Positions 7,348 through 12,827 of a stretch of 12,827 nt of DNA are shown piece after piece. Origin of the DNA: DATGFB01 sp032160545 (GTDB lineage: Bacteria > Actinomycetota > Actinomycetes > Mycobacteriales > Jatrophihabitantaceae); the NCBI GenBank assembly GCA_032160545.1, contig JAVHVN010000124.1, positions 1 through 12,827 of the forward strand. The letters run 5' to 3'. How positions within the stretch are numbered: position 1 is the stretch's first letter; every line of letters begins with the position of its first letter. The notes under the pieces are model-generated. The model was given only the letters and a program-made list of their open reading frames with translations. It was not told the origin of the DNA and searched no databases. The position numbers and the translations under genes were made by a program.

Positions 7348-7530
7348 ACTGCGCGTTGCTGATTCGGCTGCTCGTGAGCCCAGGCGCCCGTGCATCCGGC
7401 CGCGCCGGAGCCGGAGGGCGGCTCGCGCCTGAACCTACCTCTTCGGCGCTGGGGTACGGTCGCCGTCGGGGTCCGACACCTGCTCGCGCAGGGTCGGCCC
7501 CTCGGTGTGCAACGGTCGAACTCGGCGGCG

Positions 7531-7535
7531 AGGAG
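7531..7535 (+). promoter_or_regulatory. Ribosome-binding site of the SCP2-domain gene
   Basis: AGGAG is followed by 5 nt and ATG at 7541. It decides this start over an upstream in-frame ATG at 7505. Confidence 0.8.
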
Positions 7536-7540
7536 ATGAG

Positions 7541-7885
7541 ATGGCGAGCGTCGAGGACTGCGAGCAGGCGTTCCACCGGCTCGCCGACCGGCTCGCCGGG
7601 GCCGATGCCAGCGCGAAGAAGAAAGCGGCGTTCGATCGCACGCTCATTTGCACTCTGCGTGATCTCGACATCACGTTCGGCGGTCGCCTCAAGGACGGGC
7701 AACTGCTCGACATCCGGCGGGTCGACGACGCGAACGGCAAGGCGCAGATCCGCATGACGATGACCAGCGACGACCTGCTGGCCCTCGTCGCAGGAAAGCT
7801 CAACATGGCGTCCGCCTGGGCGAGTGGACGGGTCAAGATCGACGCGAGCGTGCTCGACCTGGTGCGGCTGCGTTCGCTCTTCTGA
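7541..7885 (+). CDS. SCP2 sterol/lipid-binding domain protein
   Basis: This 114-residue protein consists of one SCP2-like domain. The pattern TLRDLDITFGGRLKDGQLLDI, then AQIRMTMTSDDLLALVAGKLNMASAWASGRVKIDASVLDLVRLRSLF, matches the SCP2 fold. The typical features are a strand pair with a G-L-x-x-G turn, T-x-x-D-L-x-x-L-x-x-G-x-L, an A-x-x-x-G-R-V-K strand and a final helix. SCP2 domains bind lipids or other hydrophobic ligands in a tunnel; the ligand here cannot be inferred. There is no signal peptide, so it is probably cytoplasmic. The start has a clear AGGAG site. The gene faces the opposite way to both flanking conserved genes: it is divergent from the Rv1693-like/tlyA operon and convergent with the HAD phosphatase, with a gap of 26 bp. 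A separate promoter in 7336-7540 is implied. Confidence 0.9.
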   Translation: MASVEDCEQAFHRLADRLAGADASAKKKAAFDRTLICTLRDLDITFGGRLKDGQLLDIRRVDDANGKAQIRMTMTSDDLLALVAGKLNMASAWASGRVKIDASVLDLVRLRSLF

Positions 7886-7911
7886 GCCGCGCGCCGCGCC
7901 GGTCGCCGAAC

Positions 7912-9123
7912 TCACTCGAGGCCAAGCTCACGAACCGCAGTCGACGCTGCGGGGTCATCGGCGACGACCTGTGACGCGCGAGCCGCAGCACGGCCAGCGA
8001 GGTTGCTCGGACCGGTGCACCGCCGCCCGTCGTTGCCCGGTGCGCCGGCTGCGCCCGCCGGGTCCGTTGCCCGCGCAGCTCCCGCCGGATCGTCTCGATC
8101 CGCCGGGCCGTCCTCGGCCTGTGCGTCGGCTACCGCCCACGCCACGACACAGAGGGCGCGTAGAGCGTCGATCGGGTCGGCGGCTGGTGACTCGCCGCAG
8201 GCAGCGCCGTCCCATGCGAGATGCAGTTCGGGACCCGCGGCGTGCGCCGTCCACCCCCGGCAATGTGCGCGGTCTGCCGTCCGGGTCACCGCTGGATGCG
8301 CCTGGAGGAGTCCGTGCAGGTCGCGGGCGAGATACGTGGGCCGAAGCGCGGCGGGCGCCGCGAGCAGTTCGTCGGCCGCGGTCACGCCCGTCAGCACCAA
8401 CAGGCTTGGGCAGCCCGCAGCGTTGGCGCCCTCGATGTCGGTATCCAGTCGGTCGCCGACGACCAGCGGCGTCTTGGCCCCCGTGCGTATCACCGTCTCT
8501 CGGTGCATAGCCGGATCAGGTTTTCCGGTAACCACTGGCTGGGCGCCCGTCGCGTGCCGCAGGGCGGCGACCAGCGATCCGTTGCCCGGCAGTGGCCCAC
8601 GTGACGACGGGACGGTCGGATCGATGTTCGTCGCGACCCACGGCAGGGCCCGGTTGATCGCGACCGCTCCTTCGGCCAGCTGGGCCCAGTCGAGGGTCGG
8701 CGAGTACCCCTGCACGACCGCTGCGGGGTCGTCCTCGGCCGAACTCACCGGGACCAGTCCGCGTTCGCGCAGCGCCTCCTCGAGCCCGGTCGTTCCCACG
8801 ACCAGCACGCGCGCGCCTGCGTCGAGGCGCTCGGCGAGGTAGCGCGCAGCCGCTTGCGACGAGGTGATCACCTCATCGGCCGTCGCGGCGATGCCCAGCT
8901 CGTCGAGATGCTCGGCGACCACCCTCGGCGGCCGCGCGGCGTTGTTCGTCACGTACGCCAGGCGCATGCCGGCGGCTTTGGCCGCGGCAAGCGCCTCGAC
9001 CGCCCCGGGCACGGCATGAGCCCCGATGTAGACCACGCCGTCCAGATCAAGCAGGGCGACGTCGAACAACTCGGCCGGCGGTCGAGTGGCCTCCGACAGG
9101 GGCGCGGCCACAGCGGAGGTCAC
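7912..9123 (-). CDS. HAD-superfamily IIA phosphatase, Rv1692/NagD-like
   Basis: This HAD hydrolase has the class IIA (C2-cap) layout of NagD, PGP and M. tuberculosis Rv1692, reported as a glycerol-3-phosphate phosphatase involved in lipid polar-head recycling. All four HAD motifs are visible, counting from GTG 9123: I, LLDLDGVVY (nucleophile D26, acid/base D28); II, VTNN (T59); III, GKPDP (K201); IV, VVGDRLDTDIEGANAAG (D224, D229). A C-terminal module with WTAHAAGPELHLAW and DPIDALRALCVVAWAVADAQ matches the extra C-terminal domain of Rv1692. A further Ala/Pro/Asp-rich tail of about 70 residues makes this protein (403 residues) longer than Rv1692 (about 353). The start is uncertain: GTG 9123, GTG 9111 and an ATG at 9231 are in frame. 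I chose 9123 because it keeps the gene clear of the divergent DUF1015 start. It is convergent with the SCP2 gene. Confidence 0.9.
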   Translation of the reverse strand: MTSAVAAPLSEATRPPAELFDVALLDLDGVVYIGAHAVPGAVEALAAAKAAGMRLAYVTNNAARPPRVVAEHLDELGIAATADEVITSSQAAARYLAERLDAGARVLVVGTTGLEEALRERGLVPVSSAEDDPAAVVQGYSPTLDWAQLAEGAVAINRALPWVATNIDPTVPSSRGPLPGNGSLVAALRHATGAQPVVTGKPDPAMHRETVIRTGAKTPLVVGDRLDTDIEGANAAGCPSLLVLTGVTAADELLAAPAALRPTYLARDLHGLLQAHPAVTRTADRAHCRGWTAHAAGPELHLAWDGAACGESPAADPIDALRALCVVAWAVADAQAEDGPADRDDPAGAARATDPAGAAGAPGNDGRRCTGPSNLAGRAAARASQVVADDPAASTAVRELGLE

Positions 9124-9169
9124 GGGCCCGATGATTTCACGCGCCTCTCGCTGCGTAGCATCCGGAGCC
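9124..9169. promoter_or_regulatory. Short divergent gap with possible promoter(s)
   Basis: Only 46 bp separate the preferred starts of the phosphatase (minus) and DUF1015 (plus). On the plus strand TAGCAT (9156-9161) resembles a -10 element, and its expected transcription start falls on or next to GTG 9170, which would give a leaderless mRNA. The GGAG at 9164-9167 is too close to that GTG (2 nt) to work as a normal ribosome-binding site. No good -35 is seen on either strand. Confidence 0.35.
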
Positions 9170-10474
9170 GTGACCGCTGCAGCCCCGCCCGGCACCGTAG
9201 TCCCTGCCGACGGTCCCGCCGGCACGGACAACGGGTTGGTGCTCGCGCCCTTTCGCGCGGTACGTCCGGCGGTCGGCGCCGATCGGCTGGGCCGGCTGCT
9301 GTGCCCGCCCTACGACGTCATCGACGCGGCTGAACGCGCCCGCCTGCTGGCGGCAGACCCCGAGAACGCGGTCGGGCTGGTGCTTCCCGAGGAGATCGAT
9401 GGCGTCGATCGCTACACCGCTGCCGCGCAGCGACTCGACAGGCAGCTTGCCGACGGCCTGCTCGCCGTGGACGAGGCGCCCGCGCTGTATGTCTATGAGA
9501 TGCGTGATCGCTCCGCCGCGGTGACCCGGGGCCTCGTCGGCGCGGTCGGTCTGCGGGATCCGCAGCAGCAGGTGATCCTGCCGCACGAGAACACGATGGC
9601 CGGACCGGTTGCGGACCGGCTGGCGCTGATGACCGCAACGCAGGCGAATGTCGAGCCGATCTATCTCGTCTACGACGGCGGCGGCGCCGCGTCCGACGCA
9701 GTCCGCGCTGTCGACGCGCTCGACACCGTCGCCGAGACCAGCACGCCCGACGGCATCGAGCATCGACTCTGGGCACTCACCGACCCGGCCGTCCATGTCG
9801 CGATCGCAGCCGACCTGGCGCCACGCAGGGCGCTGATTGCCGACGGGCACCACCGCTACGCCACCTATCGAGAGCTGCAGCGCCAGGCGGATCAGACTGT
9901 GGGGCGCGGCCCATGGGACCGCGGCCTCACGCTGCTGGTCGATTCGTCGGCCTATGGACCGCAGGTGCACGCGATCCACCGAGTGTTGATCGGGTACCCG
10001 CTCGAGCGCGCCGTCGTGGCACTGACCGGCCACGCCGACGTCACCGAGGCGGCGGGCCTGGCTGAGGCGTTGGCGGCGCTCGACGCCGCCCGCGGATTCG
10101 CCATCGTGCTCACCGACGGGCGCCGTGCGCTGGTGGTGAGTGACAGGGAGGGACGGCTGGTGCATGCAACGCGGCGAGCCGGTGAGCCCGAGGTACTCGC
10201 CGAGCTCGACGTCACCGTGCTGCACCGCACGCTCGTCCAGTCGATCTGGGGCCTGCAGGACACCGTCGATGTCGTCGACTATGCCCACAGTCTCGACGAG
10301 GCAGTCGCCGCCGCGCTTCGGTCCGGGGGATCCGCCGTTCTGTTGCGGCCCACGCCTGTCGCGGCGGTTGCCGCGGTAGCCGCAGCCGGCGCTCGGATGC
10401 CCCGCAAGTCGACGCTGTTCACGCCGAAGCCGGCGTCCGGCCTGATGATGCGCCGCTTCGCCGACGAGCTGTGA
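9170..10474 (+). CDS. DUF1015 family protein
   Basis: This 434-residue protein has the landmarks of the DUF1015 (COG4198) family: PFRAVRP near the start, CPPYDVID (residues 45-52), HENTMAGPVADRLALM (about 139-154), the signature DGHHRYATY (from residue 225) and the conserved end KSTLFTPKPASGLMMRR. The length fits the family. The biochemical role is not established to my knowledge. The His pair in DGHHRYAT and the Asp suggest a catalytic or metal site, but that is an inference. There is no signal peptide or membrane segment. The start is GTG at 9170. In-frame alternatives are ATG 9086 and 9131, which would run into the divergent phosphatase gene, and GTG 9239, just before the conserved core. 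The 3' end overlaps the convergent SSB-like gene by 56 bp. The conserved DUF1015 C-terminus lies in this overlap, so its frame is the constrained one. Confidence 0.92.
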   Translation: MTAAAPPGTVVPADGPAGTDNGLVLAPFRAVRPAVGADRLGRLLCPPYDVIDAAERARLLAADPENAVGLVLPEEIDGVDRYTAAAQRLDRQLADGLLAVDEAPALYVYEMRDRSAAVTRGLVGAVGLRDPQQQVILPHENTMAGPVADRLALMTATQANVEPIYLVYDGGGAASDAVRAVDALDTVAETSTPDGIEHRLWALTDPAVHVAIAADLAPRRALIADGHHRYATYRELQRQADQTVGRGPWDRGLTLLVDSSAYGPQVHAIHRVLIGYPLERAVVALTGHADVTEAAGLAEALAALDAARGFAIVLTDGRRALVVSDREGRLVHATRRAGEPEVLAELDVTVLHRTLVQSIWGLQDTVDVVDYAHSLDEAVAAALRSGGSAVLLRPTPVAAVAAVAAAGARMPRKSTLFTPKPASGLMMRRFADEL

Positions 10475-10793
10475 CCCGAATCGTCGCCACCTCGACCTCG
10501 TAGCGGCTTGCAGGTCCTGCCGGGGTGCGCCAGAACCGCCGGTGCAACCGCCCGGTGACGGCGATCGTGGTGCCCGGCACAGCTGCGAATACTGTCCGGC
10601 GCACCCGGGCGCGGGCGGTAACACAGTCGATCGAGTCGACGGCGGCGCGGCTGTCCGGTGGGCGGCGCACCGTGATCCGGAAAGTGCACAGTTCGTCGCC
10701 GCTCGGCAAGGTCCGCAACACTGGTTCCGCGGCAAGCCGGCCCCTCAGTACTACCTGGTTCTCGTCCTCGGCTGGATCGGTCGCGTTGGTCAT
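10419..10793 (-). CDS. SSB-like single-stranded DNA-binding (OB-fold) protein
   Basis: This 124-residue protein matches the SSB OB-fold over residues 12 to about 108: NQVVLRGRLAAEPVLRTLPS, then GDELCTFRITVRR, SIDCVTARARVRRT, GTTIAVTGRLHRRFWRTP and SRYEVEVATIRVTA. It is shorter than a housekeeping SSB and lacks the acidic D-D-x-I-P-F type tip that recruits partner proteins; it ends in an Arg/Ser-rich tail. It is therefore probably an accessory SSB paralogue; the main ssb usually sits between rpsF and rpsR. The start is ATG at 10793, in agreement with the family beginning; the frame remains open to 11399, but that part is a shadow of the upstream TPR gene. The gap to the TPR gene is 106 bp with no clear promoter. 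The last 16 residues are encoded within the overlap with DUF1015 and are probably free to vary. Confidence 0.82.
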   Translation of the reverse strand: MTNATDPAEDENQVVLRGRLAAEPVLRTLPSGDELCTFRITVRRPPDSRAAVDSIDCVTARARVRRTVFAAVPGTTIAVTGRLHRRFWRTPAGPASRYEVEVATIRVTARRRSGASSGRTPASA

Positions 10794-10899
10794 GCCGTCC
10801 AGACTCGCGAGACACGGCAGGTCCGTGGTGGCCGCGGCGACGAATGTGTACGGACAGCCGCGATGGGGACGAGCCGGTCCAGAACGTCGGCGCCGCCTG

Positions 10900-12339
10900 C
10901 TAAAGCAATGCGGCGGCTCGCTCGGCTGCGTCGGTCTCTCCGTCGACGTCGAGCCCAGCCGCCGCCGCAAAGTAGGCCGCCGCCTCATCGGTGCGCCCGG
11001 CTCCCTCGAGAGCGTCGGCATACGCGTACCACAGCCGCGCGGAACCAGGCTTCGGCCGGGTGCGGTCGAGCCCGCCCTTCGCGAGAACGGCGAGCGCCGC
11101 GTCGGTCTGGCCGAGATCGCGCCGCGCTCCGGCGACGACGATGAACAATTCAGCGCGCATCGCCGCGTCGAGCCGCCGGACGTCCGGATCATTGAGCATC
11201 CGCAACGCCTGCGCCGGTCGGCCGAGCGCGCGCTCGATATCGGCCATGATCGGCAGGGTGCTCGGATCACCGCTGATGCGCCTGGCGGTGCGCAGTTCAG
11301 TGAGCGCCTCTGCCCACTCCTGCGCGTGATACGCGGCGATGCCGACCGCCTCGCGCACGGCGGCGACCCTAGCGGCGCGGCTGCGCGCGGCTCGGGCATG
11401 AGCGAGGGCCCGCGCGGGATCGGTGTCGAGCAGCTGACCCGCCATGACGAGGTGCCGAGCGACGAGATCCGCCGTGAGCTTGCTCAACGAACGCAGCTCC
11501 GCTCGGATCGACCGGTCCAGCTGCATCACATCGACGTTGTCCGGCACCCTCGGCTCGTTCGGATCGCGGACCTCGCGGCTCGCGCGTGGCTCCGGCGTAG
11601 AACGAGCGCCAGCCGCACGGCCGGACGAAGCACGGGAGCCGCCGGAACCACGTCCGCTCGGGCGCTCGGCGTCGCCACCCCTGCTCGAGGGCGACCGTTC
11701 GTCACGGCCAAACGAGCGGGCTCCGCGTGCAGAGCGCTCGCCTGTCCGACGATCGTCGCGGTCGTCACGCCGGACCGAACGGTCACCGGCCCGGGACGAA
11801 CCCGAGCGAGGCCCATCGGTCCGCCGGCTCGAACCGCCGCCAGCTCCGGAGCGAGCATCGGAGCGCTCGGAATCCTGTCGGGGAGCCGACCGGGGGCGAC
11901 CGCTGCGCAGCGCCGGGCCGCCGGATCGAGATTCAGCACCACGGCGGGCGCCACCTCGTTGACCGTCACCGCGAGGAGTCGCGCCGCGCGGGCCGTCTCC
12001 ACGAGCCGCGGCGCCCGAAGTAGCGCCGCGCGGGGTCCCGCCGCGGGGGGTCGCGCCGCGCGGGGTCGCGCCGCCCGGACCCGCGCCGCGTGGACCGTCG
12101 CCCCGAGGAGCAGCGCCGCGACGAGCAGCCGCACCGCGAGGGGCGTCGCCGCGGGATGCGTCGCCGCGAAGCGCGGCCCCGCGCGTCCGCTGGCCACCTG
12201 CCCGTCCCTCGGACGACGCCATAGCCGAGCCGCGACCGGCGCCTGCGGCGTTCGTGCCTCGGCGATCACCGGCTCGTGACGGGTTGCCGCCTTCTGAGCG
12301 GCCGCGCGAGTAGTTGCGGCCTGCGCGTGGTGATGTCAT
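10900..12339 (-). CDS. TPR-like protein with long Arg/Gly-rich disordered N-terminus
   Basis: The protein has 479 residues in two unlike halves. Residues 1 to about 265 are low-complexity, dominated by Arg, Gly, Ala, Ser, Pro and Asp, with an approximate pentapeptide repeat of the form x-x-P-R-G (residues 52-132), and are almost certainly disordered. Residues about 270-479 are helical and resemble tetratricopeptide repeats: ARALAHARAARSRAARVAAVREAVGIAAYHAQEWAEALTELRTARR, IMADIERALGRPAQALRML, AELFIVVAGARRDLGQTDAALAVL and LWYAYADALEGAGRTDEAAAYFAAAAGL. Similar TPR proteins with basic N-termini occur in actinobacteria; the function is unknown. RG-rich tails often bind RNA, so a ribosome- or RNA-related role is conceivable but unproven. 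The start is ATG at 12339, with a weak GGGA 7 nt upstream; an internal ATG at codon 40 is an alternative. It begins 28 bp beyond the presumed rrn terminator. No separate promoter is evident. Confidence 0.85.
   Translation of the reverse strand: MTSPRAGRNYSRGRSEGGNPSRAGDRRGTNAAGAGRGSAMASSEGRAGGQRTRGAALRGDASRGDAPRGAAARRGAAPRGDGPRGAGPGGATPRGATPRGGTPRGATSGAAARGDGPRGATPRGDGQRGGARRGAESRSGGPALRSGRPRSAPRQDSERSDARSGAGGGSSRRTDGPRSGSSRAGDRSVRRDDRDDRRTGERSARGARSFGRDERSPSSRGGDAERPSGRGSGGSRASSGRAAGARSTPEPRASREVRDPNEPRVPDNVDVMQLDRSIRAELRSLSKLTADLVARHLVMAGQLLDTDPARALAHARAARSRAARVAAVREAVGIAAYHAQEWAEALTELRTARRISGDPSTLPIMADIERALGRPAQALRMLNDPDVRRLDAAMRAELFIVVAGARRDLGQTDAALAVLAKGGLDRTRPKPGSARLWYAYADALEGAGRTDEAAAYFAAAAGLDVDGETDAAERAAALL
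11944..12186. repeat. Degenerate 15-bp tandem repeats encoding PRG pentapeptides
   Basis: Within the TPR gene, blocks such as ATPRG, GTPRG and DGPRG recur about every five residues (codons 52-132). At DNA level this gives imperfect 15-bp units of very high GC. Such tracts are prone to in-frame slippage and to sequencing or assembly error. Confidence 0.75.
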
Positions 12340-12413
12340 TCAAAGATCCCGATTCTGGACGTGAACAATGACGAGGGTCGTTCGGCGAACCGAACGACCC
12401 TCGTCATAAGTTG
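12340..12413 (-). other. Gap between 5S rRNA and TPR gene
   Basis: This 74-bp gap is mostly taken up by the terminator stem-loop. The 28 bp between stem and TPR start codon contain no recognisable promoter, so the TPR gene either has a promoter overlapping the stem or depends on read-through. Confidence 0.5.
12368..12407 (-). terminator. Perfect 18-bp stem with 4-nt loop, probable rrn terminator
   Basis: Bases 12368-12385 and 12390-12407 are exact reverse complements (18 bp). Read on the minus strand the loop is UUCG, which favours stable folding. It lies 6 nt after the 5S rRNA. No U-run follows (the next bases are TGTTCACG), as is common for actinobacterial terminators. Confidence 0.88.
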
Positions 12414-12533
12414 TGTCCGGCGACGTCCTACTCTCCCACGCAGTGGCCCGCGCAGTACCATCGGCGCTGAAGGGCTTAGCTTCCGGGTTCGGAATGGAGC
12501 CGGGCGTTTCCCCTCCGCTATGACCGCCGAAAC
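12414..12533 (-). rRNA. rrf: 5S ribosomal RNA
   Basis: Read on the minus strand, the sequence begins GTTTCGGCGGTCATAGCG, continues with the conserved CCATTCCGAACCCGGAAG and TAAGCCC, then GCGCCGATGGTACTGC and GGGAGAGTAGGAC, and ends GTCGCCGGACA. The two ends pair (CGGCGG with the terminal GUCGCCG region), forming helix I. The length of about 120 nt fits. The 3' end could be 2-3 nt shorter. Confidence 0.97.
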
Positions 12534-12635
12534 TCTATGGAGATATCGGGCGCGTTCCCGACCGTATCTCGGGAACCGCACAGTGGACGCGTAGCATAAA
12601 GTATCTCTCTTTCCCGCAGGACGGGAAAAGAGAAT
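12534..12635 (-). other. 23S-5S internal spacer with processing hairpins
   Basis: This spacer of about 102 bp holds a stem at 12606-12633 (UCUCUUUCCCG side against CGGGAAAAGAGA, one bulged base), right beside the 23S 3' end, and a second 8-bp stem at 12554-12561/12569-12576 (GTTCCCGA/TCGGGAAC). These are plausible rRNA maturation stems. There is no tRNA. Confidence 0.65.

Positions 12636-12827
<192 letters not shown>

Larger units (their letters stand above)
7336..7540. other. Divergent intergenic region between the small gene and the SCP2 gene
   Basis: This 205-bp gap is the longest without a gene. It should hold promoters for both the minus-strand tlyA operon and the plus-strand SCP2 gene. 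I see no convincing -35/-10 pair. It contains the two ribosome-binding sites (GGAGG 7343-7347, minus; AGGAG 7531-7535, plus) and a small GC hairpin, TCCGGC-CGC-GCCGGA, at 7395-7409. Confidence 0.5.

Noticed and set aside
7336..7540. Clear promoter consensus for the tlyA operon or SCP2 gene
   Set aside because: Candidate -10 hexamers exist, but none has a matching -35 at proper spacing.
7886..7911. Terminator between the convergent SCP2 and phosphatase genes
   Set aside because: The 26-bp gap is GC-rich, but no clean inverted repeat or U-run is present.
9137..10735. Long minus-strand open frame (532 aa)
   Set aside because: Opposite DUF1015, which has clear signature motifs and a conserved C-terminus.
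10525..12279. Long plus-strand open frame (584 aa)
   Set aside because: Opposite the SSB-like and TPR genes; composition mirrors the repeat tract.
12340..12413. tRNA gene after 5S rRNA
   Set aside because: The only structure is a simple stem-loop; no cloverleaf, T-loop or anticodon arm.

Overview
The window is ordinary chromosome from a high-GC Gram-positive bacterium (Actinomycetota). The evidence is strong G/C preference at third codon positions, many GTG starts, a typical actinobacterial 5S rRNA, and a gene order close to the Mycobacterium tuberculosis Rv1692-Rv1699 block (HAD phosphatase, small protein, tlyA, nadK, recN, steA, mctB/steB, pyrG). I cannot place the genus from sequence alone.

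Right end (about 12340-12827, minus strand): the 3' end of a 23S rRNA gene, a hairpin-rich spacer, a complete 5S rRNA and a perfect 18-bp stem-loop that probably terminates the rrn operon. The next gene starts only 28 bp beyond this stem. It encodes a protein with a long Arg/Gly/Ala/Pro low-complexity N-terminus and a TPR-like helical C-terminus. A small SSB-like OB-fold gene follows on the same strand.

Middle (about 7500-10790): a DUF1015 gene on the plus strand overlaps the SSB-like gene tail-to-tail by 56 bp. It is divergent from a HAD-IIA (NagD/Rv1692-like) phosphatase on the minus strand. A short SCP2-type lipid-binding protein on the plus strand lies between the phosphatase and the rest of the conserved block.

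Left half (about 1-7335, minus strand): a compact, probably co-transcribed series. It runs small Rv1693-like protein, tlyA (rRNA 2'-O-methyltransferase/hemolysin family), nadK (NAD kinase), recN (DNA repair SMC-like ATPase), steA and mctB/steB (cell-envelope/division pair), a small hypothetical gene, and pyrG (CTP synthase, cut by the window edge). Two junctions are 4-nt GTGA overlaps (tlyA/nadK and steA/steB), and two others have gaps of only 10-13 nt, which suggests translational coupling. The operon combines ribosome modification, NADP supply, recombination repair, septal cell-wall control and nucleotide synthesis. This is a housekeeping arrangement rather than a single pathway.

I found no mobile element, CRISPR array, tRNA, phage gene or defence system. 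No intergenic stretch exceeds 300 bp; the longest is about 205 bp (7336-7540). The most interesting items are the RG-rich/TPR gene beside the rrn terminator, the SSB paralogue without an acidic tip, the unplaced small gene between steB and pyrG, and the inverted SCP2 gene inside the conserved block. None of these clearly makes up a new system.
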